A stretch of DNA of 12,314 bases, taken from positions 1 through 12,314 of the forward strand of contig JABDPL010000237.1 in NCBI GenBank assembly GCA_013042825.1, written 5' to 3'. Positions within the stretch are counted from its first letter, which is position 1. Each line of letters begins with the position of its first letter. Both the position numbers and the translations under genes were made by a program. Shown piece after piece: positions 6,550 to 12,314 of the stretch. Source of the stretch: Flavobacteriaceae bacterium (lineage in GTDB: Bacteria; Bacteroidota; Bacteroidia; Flavobacteriales; Flavobacteriaceae). The notes under the pieces are model-generated. The model worked only from the letters and a program-made list of their open reading frames with translations, searched no databases and was not told where the DNA came from.

Positions 6550-7290
6550 TCAAAGATTCCTGAGATATTTGAATATCTTCTTTAAATCTTCATCTTTTTT
6601 ATAGGACAAACGTTTTTCCTTAGCATACTTTTCCAGTTTTTCAGCCCTATCTGGCGGAAGTACTGTGCGCAATCCCGACTTCTTCAATTTGAACGGAATC
6701 ATACCGCCATTCTTCAGCAGAAAATAATTGCTTTTCAATCGAATCTTGTTTCTGCTTCGATTAAGCATGGGATTTGGCGATCCGGTTGACACATCGGAAT
6801 AATAATTCTTCAACAAGCTCAAGTCTTCGCTTTCCGCTACAACTTCATACACCTTGTTCTTTCCAGCCTTTGACGAGTACATACTCACGAAAGCCCGGTC
6901 ATTCACAACAATCCTATCAATCCCCTTAAAATCATATACGAAGGTCGAATCGTTATCCATTTCAGAGATAAACTTTTCCTCGTCTACATGGAAATTTATG
7001 TTGTTGATGACCAGTCGTTCTGCTCCAATATGCAGCACGCCCTTATTATTCCAACTCTCAAATAGAAGAAAACTCCCATCTGTTGGGACCTTTCCGAACC
7101 TGATATCATCAAACTGATAAAAAACGCCTTCGATCTTATTCCAATCGAGGGTGTTGGCCAATACCTGTGATTCATTTACGCCCCTCAATCCGAGATTGTT
7201 GGTTGGAGCTCCGAATATAGCTGAGTCTTCCTGGGCATACATAAAAATAGGAGACAAGAGAACAGCTGATAAAAAACATAGAAATCTCAT
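6550..7290 (-). CDS. Secreted protein of unknown function, paralog of the preceding gene
   Basis: I do not recognise a named family. The 246-residue product starts with a Sec signal peptide (hydrophobic 3-17, probable cleavage YA-Q at 19/20), so it is likely periplasmic or extracytoplasmic. There is no lipobox Cys and no other membrane segment. It is clearly a paralog of the product at 7358-8062. Aligned blocks run in the same order: GSFLLFESWNNKGVLHI (72-88), NNINF, FKGIDRIVVNDRAF, KVYEV (146-150), NPMLNR (173-178), NYFLLKNGG and the C-terminal RLSYKKDED (227-235). The last third is strongly basic and predicted helical. A terminator separates it from its sister, yet its own promoter is unclear (only TAAATTTA at 7311-7304, with wrong -33 spacing), so partial readthrough from upstream is possible. 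It has no catalytic motif I can name. Confidence 0.85.
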   Translation of the reverse strand: MRFLCFLSAVLLSPIFMYAQEDSAIFGAPTNNLGLRGVNESQVLANTLDWNKIEGVFYQFDDIRFGKVPTDGSFLLFESWNNKGVLHIGAERLVINNINFHVDEEKFISEMDNDSTFVYDFKGIDRIVVNDRAFVSMYSSKAGKNKVYEVVAESEDLSLLKNYYSDVSTGSPNPMLNRSRNKIRLKSNYFLLKNGGMIPFKLKKSGLRTVLPPDRAEKLEKYAKEKRLSYKKDEDLKKIFKYLRNL

Positions 7291-7325
7291 AGGGTCATTT
7301 TTTTAAATTTAGTCATTTTTACTGC

Positions 7326-7353
7326 AAAAAAAAAGGCTAATCACTTAGCCTTT
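7326..7353 (-). terminator. Intrinsic terminator between the two paralogs
   Basis: AAAGGCTAA (7332-7340) and TTAGCCTTT (7345-7353) form a perfect 9-bp stem with a 4-base TCAC loop. On the minus strand it is followed by about nine T (complement of the A-run from 7334 down to 7326, partly in the stem). It begins only a few bases after the TAA of the upstream paralog at 7360-7358. Confidence 0.8.
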
Positions 7354-7357
7354 CTCC

Positions 7358-8062
7358 TTATATCGCATCTGAATATTCCAAAATCTTCCTAACGTCCTCC
7401 TCCTTTTTAAAGGACAAACGATTTCGCTTGGCATATTCAATTACATCATCAGAAATGTCCGGACGGTCTTTGAGCAATTTCATGATCTTCCCCTTGCTCA
7501 ATCTGAAATACCTGATGCGCCCATCCTGCCTGATAAAATAGTTCTCTTTTTTGATATACCTGTCACGAGCCCTGTTCAACATGGGGTTTGCAGAGCCTTC
7601 CAAAAATTCCAGCTTGAATCCTTTAAGTACCTGAAAATCCTTTCCATCATAAATCACTTCATAAACCTTGTTATCATCATCCCAATAATAATTGCGATAT
7701 GCCTTCTTATTGATTTCGAACTTATCTATGTTATTGAAGTTGAAAGTAAACAGTGAATCTTTCGATATTTGGGATTCAAAGGTATAACGCTGAAGGTTCA
7801 GGTTTATATTGCGCAGCAGGAAGCGCTGATTGTCCTTCATATGTATAATGGCCGTATTATCCCAGTCTTCAAAGAGGTAAACGGAACCTTCAACCTCACG
7901 TGCCGGGTTTACAAACAGGGCGGATGAACCTTGAGCCCGCAAGTCGCCGGTGCTGGCAGCATTAAGGGCTGTATTGTTGTTTTGAACAAAGGCTTCGTTG
8001 CTTTGGGCAATTGCAAGAACACTAAATAAGGAAAGCCCGATTAAAACTATCTTTTTCATCAT
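7358..8062 (-). CDS. Secreted protein of unknown function, first of a tandem paralog pair
   Basis: I do not recognise a named family. The 234-residue product has an N-terminal Sec signal peptide (MMKK, hydrophobic 5-18, probable cleavage IA-Q at 19/20), giving a mature protein that starts with Gln. It has no lipobox and no further membrane segment. The linker after the signal is Asn/Ala-rich. A conserved core follows: GSVYLFEDWDNTAIIHM (59-75), RNINL, FNNIDKFEINKKAY, KVYEV (132-136), NPMLNR (159-164), NYFIRQDGR and RLSFKKEED (215-223). These blocks are shared in order with the downstream paralog at 6550-7290. Two ATG codons stand in tandem (8062 and 8059); either may start. The gene has a good -7 promoter element and lies between two terminators, so it is a single-gene unit inserted between rplQ and carA. 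Confidence 0.87.
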   Translation of the reverse strand: MMKKIVLIGLSLFSVLAIAQSNEAFVQNNNTALNAASTGDLRAQGSSALFVNPAREVEGSVYLFEDWDNTAIIHMKDNQRFLLRNINLNLQRYTFESQISKDSLFTFNFNNIDKFEINKKAYRNYYWDDDNKVYEVIYDGKDFQVLKGFKLEFLEGSANPMLNRARDRYIKKENYFIRQDGRIRYFRLSKGKIMKLLKDRPDISDDVIEYAKRNRLSFKKEEDVRKILEYSDAI

Positions 8063-8089
8063 TTATAGAATTTTTTTTTTGAGTCCGAG

Positions 8090-8097
8090 CAAATGTA
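8090..8097 (-). promoter_or_regulatory. -7 promoter element of the first paralog
   Basis: The minus strand reads TACATTTG, an exact match to the Bacteroidota TAnnTTTG consensus, 27 bases before the ATG at 8062. At the -33 distance there is only a T-rich tract, which is also the tail of the ribosomal terminator, and no clean TTG. Confidence 0.55.
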
Positions 8098-8106
8098 AGA
8101 AATAAA

Positions 8107-8141
8107 AGAAAAAAAGGTAAATCACTTGAGCGATTTACCTT
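8107..8141 (-). terminator. Intrinsic terminator of the ribosomal protein / rpoA cluster
   Basis: AAGGTAAATC (8114-8123) pairs perfectly with GATTTACCTT (8132-8141) over an 8-base loop. On the minus strand the stem leads into a T-rich tract. It lies 29 bases past the rplQ stop and precedes the promoter of the next gene, so it marks the end of the secY-to-rplQ transcript. Confidence 0.8.
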
Positions 8142-8170
8142 GTATTTCAGCGTTAAAATATTCTTAAACT

Positions 8171-8638
8171 TTATTCCTCCTCGGTCGATGCAGTCGTTGG
8201 AACCGGTGGTGTTGTCTGCTTACCGCCTCGTCGACTTCTTCGCGTAGTTTTCTTCTTCTTCTCTCCAGCCGTATAAGTATTGTTATAATCGACTAATTCA
8301 ATCATGGCCATCTCCGCATTGTCACCTAACCTGTTACCGAGTTTAATTATGCGTGTGTATCCACCGGGACGATCGCCAACTTTAGTAGCGACATCCCTGA
8401 ATAATTCGGTTACGGCTGCTTTTTGACGCAATCTGCTGAAGACGACTCTCCTGTTATGCGTAGTGTCTTCTTTTGATTTTGTAACCAAAGGCTCCACAAA
8501 TTGTTTGAGCGCTTTTGCTTTGGCCAGGGTCGTGTTTATTCTTTTATGCTCTATAAGCGAACAGGCCATATTGGCTAGCATCGACTTACGATGTGCCGCT
8601 TTCCTGCCTAAATGGTTTATTTTCTTTCCGTGTCTCAT
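8171..8638 (-). CDS. rplQ: 50S ribosomal protein L17 (bL17)
   Basis: The N-terminus MRHGKKINHLGRKAAHRKSMLANMA is the L17 signature, and the core ends near GDNAEMAMIELVDYN (about residue 119). At 155 residues it exceeds the roughly 127 of E. coli. The extra tail (about 126-155) is a Lys/Arg-rich stretch followed by a Thr/Pro-rich segment and STEEE, as in other Bacteroidota L17 from memory. It is a large-subunit protein located near the exit-tunnel side. It lies 31 bases after rpoA, the usual last gene of the alpha operon, and is followed by a terminator. Confidence 0.97.
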   Translation of the reverse strand: MRHGKKINHLGRKAAHRKSMLANMACSLIEHKRINTTLAKAKALKQFVEPLVTKSKEDTTHNRRVVFSRLRQKAAVTELFRDVATKVGDRPGGYTRIIKLGNRLGDNAEMAMIELVDYNNTYTAGEKKKKTTRRSRRGGKQTTPPVPTTASTEEE

Positions 8639-8669
8639 GTCTTAAACATTATCAACTCCCTAAAAAGAG

Positions 8670-9662
8670 TTAATCTTTATCCAGTTTATACTTGCTCAGG
8701 TCCATTCCGAAACTAAGGCCTTTAACATTTACCAGTTCTTCAAGCTCCGTAAGCGACTTCTTTCCGAAATTCCTGAACTTCATCAAATCGTTCTTGTTAA
8801 ATGAAACCAGGTCCCCAAGAGTATCAACCTCTGCAGCCTTCAAACAGTTCAGTGCCCTCACCGATAAGTCCATGTCAACCAGTTTGGTTTTGAGCAACTG
8901 ACGCATGTGAAGTGATTCTTCATCATAGGTCTCGGTCTGAGCTATCTCATCTGCTTCCAGCGTAATACGTTCATCTGAGAACAGCATAAAGTGATGGATC
9001 AGAATTTTGGCCGCCTCTGTAAGTGCATCTTGCGGATTAATAGATCCATCGGTAACAATCTCGAAAACAAGTTTCTCAAAATCGGTCTTTTGTTCAACAC
9101 GATAATTTTCAACGCTATATTTTACATTCTTGATCGGTGTATAGATAGAGTCGGTGAAAATCGTTCCGATCGGTGCCGATGCTTTTTTGTTCTCTTCTGC
9201 TGGAACATATCCACGGCCCTTTTCAATCGTAATCTCCATGTTGATAGTAACCTTTGGGTCAAGGTTGCAGATAACAAGGTCTGAATTAAGGATTTGGAAT
9301 CCGGAGATGAACTTTTGAAAATCACCTGCGGTTATCTGTTCCTGTCCTGAAATCGAAATTGACACAGATTCGTTATCGATCTCGTCAATTTGTCTTTTCA
9401 GCCTGATTTGTTTCAGGTTAAGGATGATCTCAGTAACGTCTTCCACAACTCCTGCAATGGTAGAGAACTCGTGCTCAACCCCTTCAATTCTAACTGATGT
9501 AATTGCAAAACCTTCCAGGGACGAGAGCAAAACTCGTCTCAGGGCGTTTCCAACGGTCAAACCGTAACCAGGCTCCAAAGGACGGAATTCAAACCTTCCT
9601 TCGAAATCTGTGGAATCGATCATAATGACTTTATCGGGCTTCTGAAAATTTAAAATTGCCAT
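8670..9662 (-). CDS. rpoA: DNA-directed RNA polymerase subunit alpha
   Basis: The 330-residue alpha subunit forms the dimer on which beta and beta' assemble. The N-terminal domain (about 1-230) shows FRPLEPGYGLTVGNALRRVLLSSLEG (26-51). The linker is short, and the C-terminal domain (about 255-325) carries the helix-hairpin-helix region with FRNFGKKSLTELEE (296-309), which contacts DNA and activators. It lies 20 bases after rpsD and 31 before rplQ, typical of the alpha operon. A small AACTC/GAGTT hairpin (8654-8658 with 8667-8671) overlaps its stop and is probably incidental. Confidence 0.98.
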   Translation of the reverse strand: MAILNFQKPDKVIMIDSTDFEGRFEFRPLEPGYGLTVGNALRRVLLSSLEGFAITSVRIEGVEHEFSTIAGVVEDVTEIILNLKQIRLKRQIDEIDNESVSISISGQEQITAGDFQKFISGFQILNSDLVICNLDPKVTINMEITIEKGRGYVPAEENKKASAPIGTIFTDSIYTPIKNVKYSVENYRVEQKTDFEKLVFEIVTDGSINPQDALTEAAKILIHHFMLFSDERITLEADEIAQTETYDEESLHMRQLLKTKLVDMDLSVRALNCLKAAEVDTLGDLVSFNKNDLMKFRNFGKKSLTELEELVNVKGLSFGMDLSKYKLDKD

Positions 9663-9682
9663 ATTGCTAGTTGTATCAGTTA

Positions 9683-10288
9683 TTATTTAGAATATAATTC
9701 GACAATGAATTGCTCATTGATGTTCTCCGGAATCTGAATTCGGGCTGGAACGGAGACATAGGTGCCTTCCATAGTTTCATTGTTCCAGGTTATCCATTCA
9801 TAGATATGTGAAGAAGCCTCCAATGAACTATTTATAGCTTGCAGACTTTTCGATTTCTCCCTGACACCAACAACATCACCAGCTTTGAGCTGGTAAGATG
9901 GAATATTTACAACACTTCCATTCACGGCGATGTGTCTATGAGAAACCAATTGACGTGCGCCTCGTCTTGAGGGTGCAATTCCCATGCGGAATACAACATT
10001 GTCAAGCCTAGACTCGCATAATTGCAAAAGCACCTCACCGGTTATACCGGGGGACGAGGTAGCCTTCTTAAACAAATTCCTGAACTGACGTTCAAGGATT
10101 CCGTAAGTATATTTCGCTTTTTGTTTTTCCTGGAGCTGAATAGCATATTCAGACTTTTTCCCACGGCGACGGTTGTTGCCGTGCTGCCCCGGGGGATAAT
10201 TCCTTTTATCAAAAGATTTATCCTCTCCGAAGATGGGCTCGCCAAATTTCCTGGCGATTTTAGTTTTAGGACCAGTATATCTTGCCAT
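9683..10288 (-). CDS. rpsD: 30S ribosomal protein S4 (uS4)
   Basis: This is a 201-residue primary 16S rRNA-binding protein that starts small-subunit assembly. The N-terminal segment MARYTGPKTKIARKFG and YPPGQHG (31-37) are standard, without the zinc-ligand cysteines found in some lineages. The S4 RNA-binding domain spans about 93-157 (ESRLDNVVFRMGIAPSRRGARQLVSHRHI ... VNGSVVNIPSYQLKAGD). In other bacteria S4 represses its own operon by binding mRNA. Here the gene has the widest spacer of the cluster (91 bases to rpsK), holding a predicted stem described separately. No Shine-Dalgarno is visible; the last 20 bases before ATG are A/T-rich. Confidence 0.98.
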   Translation of the reverse strand: MARYTGPKTKIARKFGEPIFGEDKSFDKRNYPPGQHGNNRRRGKKSEYAIQLQEKQKAKYTYGILERQFRNLFKKATSSPGITGEVLLQLCESRLDNVVFRMGIAPSRRGARQLVSHRHIAVNGSVVNIPSYQLKAGDVVGVREKSKSLQAINSSLEASSHIYEWITWNNETMEGTYVSVPARIQIPENINEQFIVELYSK

Positions 10289-10308
10289 TTTTATAAAATT
10301 GATTTGTT

Positions 10309-10365
10309 GGGAGCAGTTATGAATTCAGGTCTTAAAATTTATCCTTCGATAACTGGCAATCTCCC
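10309..10365 (-). promoter_or_regulatory. Structured leader between rpsK and rpsD, candidate S4 autoregulatory RNA
   Basis: On the minus strand GGGAG (10365-10361), a 5-base bulge ATTGC and CAGTTAT (10355-10349) pair exactly with ATAACTG (10320-10314) and CTCCC (10313-10309), around a 28-base loop. That is 12 perfect pairs split only by a one-sided bulge. The stem ends 20 bases before the rpsD ATG. There is no U-tract after it, so it is not an ordinary terminator. An autogenous site for S4 is a reasonable idea given known S4-mRNA control in E. coli and Bacillus, but no sequence match to those leaders is claimed. Confidence 0.5.
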
Positions 10366-10379
10366 TATTATACCTTGTG

Positions 10380-10763
10380 TTATACTCTTCTGCGTTTTGG
10401 AGGCCTGCATCCATTGTGAGGAAGTGGCGTAACATCGATGATCTCCGTAACCTCAATTCCACCATTGTGGATCGATCGGATTGCCGATTCACGACCATTT
10501 CCGGGGCCTTTCACATACACCTTCACTTTCTTTAATCCTGCCTCTTTAGCAACATTAACCGCATCTTCTGCAGCGAGCTGGGCAGCGTAAGGTGTGTTCT
10601 TCTTAGATCCTCTGAATCCCATTTTACCTGCTGAAGACCATGAGATAACATCGCCCCTTTTATTGGTTAATGAGATTATGATATTGTTAAAGGAGGCAGT
10701 AATATGTGCCTCTCCAACAGACTCAACGATCACCTTTCGTTTTTTCGAACTTGACTTTGCCAT
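10380..10763 (-). CDS. rpsK: 30S ribosomal protein S11 (uS11)
   Basis: The 127-residue small-subunit platform protein ends in the invariant DVTPLPHNGCRPPKRRRV. The Asn-Gly pair at 117-118 corresponds to the site that forms isoaspartate in E. coli S11. The middle has the family blocks SFNNIIISLTNKRGDVISWSSAGKMGFRGSKK and VKGPGNGRESAIR. It starts 11 bases after rpsM, consistent with one transcript. Confidence 0.98.
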   Translation of the reverse strand: MAKSSSKKRKVIVESVGEAHITASFNNIIISLTNKRGDVISWSSAGKMGFRGSKKNTPYAAQLAAEDAVNVAKEAGLKKVKVYVKGPGNGRESAIRSIHNGGIEVTEIIDVTPLPHNGCRPPKRRRV

Positions 10764-10774
10764 ACGACTACGTA

Positions 10775-11149
10775 TTATTTAGTGACTTTCTTCTTGTTAG
10801 CAACGGTTTTACGTTTACCCTTACGTGTTCTCGAATTGTTCTTGGTTCTCTGACCACGTAATGGCAGGCCTGACCTGTGGCGAATACCACGGTAGCAACC
10901 GATGTCCATTAGTCTTTTGATGTTTAGCTGAGTTTCAGAACGTAATTCGCCTTCAATGGTATAAATACCAACAGCCTCACGTATCCTGCTGATCTCATCG
11001 TCGTTCCACTCTGAAACCTTGGTGTTTTCATCCACCTTGGCCGCTGCTAAAATCTCCTGTGCCCTGCTATTTCCTACTCCGTAGATATAGGTTAATGCAA
11101 TGACGCCGCGTTTGTGATTCGGAATATCAACTCCTGCAATTCTTGCCAT
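10775..11149 (-). CDS. rpsM: 30S ribosomal protein S13 (uS13)
   Basis: The 124-residue head protein contacts the P-site tRNA and the intersubunit bridges. The N-terminus is MARIAGVDIPNHKRGVIALTYIYGVG. The C-terminal signature GCYRGIRHRSGLPLRGQRTKNNSRTRKG is intact and is followed by a Lys-rich tail that reaches the decoding site. Its ATG lies 2 bases after the rpmJ stop. Confidence 0.98.
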   Translation of the reverse strand: MARIAGVDIPNHKRGVIALTYIYGVGNSRAQEILAAAKVDENTKVSEWNDDEISRIREAVGIYTIEGELRSETQLNIKRLMDIGCYRGIRHRSGLPLRGQRTKNNSRTRKGKRKTVANKKKVTK

Positions 11150-11151
11150 AG

Positions 11152-11268
11152 TTATCCTTGTCTTTGTTTGAATCTTGGATTCTTCTTGTTAATGACGTAA
11201 AGTCTTCCTTTTCTGCGCACGATCTTGCAATCTGCACTTCTTTTTTTTATTGATGCTCTTACTTTCAT
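11152..11268 (-). CDS. rpmJ: 50S ribosomal protein L36 (bL36), zinc-ligand-free form
   Basis: A 38-codon gene starts at ATG 11268 and ends at TAA 11154-11152. The product reads MKVRASIKKRSADCKIVRRK at the N-terminus and ends NPRFKQRQG. It sits in its conserved place between infA and rpsM, with only 2 bases to rpsM. Canonical L36 binds zinc by three Cys and one His. Here only Cys14 remains: position 11 is Ser, and the later Cys and His positions are occupied by other residues. This resembles the zinc-independent (C-minus) type usual, from memory, in Bacteroidota. Confidence 0.95.
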   Translation of the reverse strand: MKVRASIKKRSADCKIVRRKGRLYVINKKNPRFKQRQG

Positions 11269-11293
11269 CAGTTCTGCTTTTATACTCGTGTTA

Positions 11294-11509
11294 TCAGTAT
11301 CTATATGTAATTCGTGCCTTGGTTAAATCATACGGACTCATTTCCAGTTTAACCTTATCACCTGGCAAAAGTTTGATATAATGCATACGCATTTTTCCCG
11401 AGATATGAGCCGTTACTATATGCCCGTTTTCAAGTTCAACCCTGAACATGGCATTTGATAAGGCCTCTATTATGGTTCCATCTTGTTCTATCGCCGGTTG
11501 TTTTGCCAT
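11294..11509 (-). CDS. infA: Translation initiation factor IF-1
   Basis: This is a 71-residue single S1/OB-fold protein that occupies the ribosomal A site during initiation together with IF-2 and IF-3. Motifs GTIIEALSNAMFRVELENGH, HISGKMRMHYIKLLPGDKV and the C-terminal ARITYRY match the family closely. Its ATG follows the secY stop by 3 bases, and rpmJ follows after 25 bases, the standard secY-infA-rpmJ order of Bacteroidota. Confidence 0.98.
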   Translation of the reverse strand: MAKQPAIEQDGTIIEALSNAMFRVELENGHIVTAHISGKMRMHYIKLLPGDKVKLEMSPYDLTKARITYRY

Positions 11510-11512
11510 AAT

Positions 11513-12314
11513 TTATGCTATTGATTTTCTGTTTTTCCCGGTTTTCATAAGTCCGTCGTAGTGCTTGTTGAGCAGATAGGAATTCACCTGTTGCATAGTA
11601 TCTATCGCCACACCCACCATGATGAGCAGCGAGGTTCCACCGAAGAAGATCGCCCAATTCTGCTGAACATTGATCAACTTAACTATGAATGCAGGGAATA
11701 TAGCGATCAACGCCAGGAATATTGATCCGGGCAAGGTTATCTGCGACATGATCTTATCAAGATATTCCGAGGTCTCGGTACCCGGCCGTATTCCCGGAAT
11801 AAAACCGCCACTGCGCTTCAGGTCATCGGCTATCTTATTCGTTGGAACGGTAATAGCCGTGTAGAAATATGTGAATACGATCACCAGGATCGCGAACACC
11901 AGATTATACCAGAATCCGAAAATATTACCTCCGAATTCTGCCTGAAGGAACTGCCCTACTCCCGTATCTTTAAGCATATTGGTTCCACCGATCAATCCCG
12001 GGACGAACATTATGGCCTGGGCAAAGATAATCGGCATTACTCCGGAAGCATTCAGTTTTAATGGAATAAACTGACGTGCACCAAAAACATTTCGCTCATA
12101 TCCGCCTGAGGCTGTTCGCCTGGCGTATTGCACAGCAATCCGCCTTACCGCCATTACCAGCATTACGCATGCGAGGATGATGATCATCCAAATCACGAGT
12201 TCTATAAGGATCATAATCAGCCCACCGTTCGATTCGGTCACTCGCGCCACGTATTCCTGAAGGAATGCTTGTGGTAAAGTCGCGATGATACCGACCATGA
12301 TCAATAATGAAATT
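11513..12314 (-). CDS. secY: Protein translocase subunit SecY, C-terminal part
   Basis: This is the channel-forming subunit of the SecYEG translocon in the inner membrane. The frame is open at the right edge (residues before LIMVGII continue upstream), so only about the last 267 residues are present; the apparent TTG start at 12304 is an internal Leu. About five or six membrane helices are visible, including LIELVIWMIIILACVMLVMAV, MPIIFAQAIMFVPGLIGG, FWYNLVFAILVIVFTYFYTA, SIFLALIAIFPAFIVKLI and FFGGTSLLIMVGVAIDTM. The cytoplasmic loop GGFIPGIRPGTETSEYLD holds the conserved Arg-Pro-Gly that contacts SecA and the ribosome. The C-terminal tail is short and basic. It is the first visible gene of the cluster. 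Confidence 0.97.
   Translation of the reverse strand, partial: ISLLIMVGIIATLPQAFLQEYVARVTESNGGLIMILIELVIWMIIILACVMLVMAVRRIAVQYARRTASGGYERNVFGARQFIPLKLNASGVMPIIFAQAIMFVPGLIGGTNMLKDTGVGQFLQAEFGGNIFGFWYNLVFAILVIVFTYFYTAITVPTNKIADDLKRSGGFIPGIRPGTETSEYLDKIMSQITLPGSIFLALIAIFPAFIVKLINVQQNWAIFFGGTSLLIMVGVAIDTMQQVNSYLLNKHYDGLMKTGKNRKSIA

Noticed and set aside
7304..7311. TAAATTTA as promoter of the second paralog
   Set aside because: It misses the final G of TAnnTTTG, and the nearest TTG is only 12 bases upstream, outside the accepted 17-23 spacing.
10022..10432. Plus-strand frame of 136 codons spanning the rpsD-rpsK gap
   Set aside because: It overlaps two essential ribosomal genes antisense, has no family resemblance and no promoter. 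The gap is better explained by the RNA stem.
11436..11657. Minus-strand frame of 73 codons across the secY-infA junction
   Set aside because: It overlaps both genes out of frame and its peptide is low-complexity shadow sequence.
12302..12304. TTG as the true start of SecY
   Set aside because: The frame stays open upstream to the window edge, and the sequence there is mid-protein membrane helix. SecY is about 440-450 residues, so this is an internal Leu.

Overview
The window comes from a chromosome of the phylum Bacteroidota, most likely class Flavobacteriia. This rests on four things: protein sequence style (SecY, RpoA, a zinc-ligand-free L36, an L17 with a charged tail), the gene order rplQ ... 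carA-eno-gltA-amidinohydrolase, Bacteroidota-type promoters (TAnnTTTG), and the absence of visible Shine-Dalgarno sequences before most starts. Every gene I can support lies on the minus strand, so transcription runs from the high-coordinate end to the low one.

Region 1 (12314 down to 8171) is the end of the large ribosomal protein cluster: secY (N-terminal part outside the window), infA, rpmJ, rpsM, rpsK, rpsD, rpoA, rplQ. Spacings are mostly 2-31 bases. The exception is a 91-base gap before rpsD that holds a strong predicted RNA stem. These genes encode the protein-export channel, translation initiation factor 1, four ribosomal proteins of the alpha-operon group plus L36, and the RNA polymerase alpha subunit. 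A terminator hairpin at about 8107-8141 closes the cluster.

Region 2 (8097 to 6474) holds two tandem, paralogous secreted proteins of unknown function. Each is followed by its own intrinsic terminator, and a good -7 promoter element precedes the first.

Region 3 (6476 to 1459) is central metabolism: carA (glutaminase subunit of carbamoyl-phosphate synthetase, with a full Bacteroidota promoter), eno (enolase), gltA (citrate synthase) and an arginine deiminase/dimethylargininase-family hydrolase that starts at TTG. All catalytic residues I checked are present.

Region 4 (1447 to 1) has a 100-base spacer packed with three perfect inverted repeats. It is followed by the 5' part of a large secreted repeat protein of about 120-residue units, which runs off the window at base 1. 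A single in-frame TAG at codon 25 interrupts its signal peptide; the rest of the frame is open to the edge, with no Met codon. That gene is either broken, read through, or affected by a base error.

Most of the window is ordinary housekeeping DNA. The points worth a second look are the rpsD leader stem, the insulated paralog pair, the amber codon and block duplication in the repeat protein, and the inverted repeats just before it. I saw no CRISPR array, tRNA, rRNA, insertion sequence or integrase.
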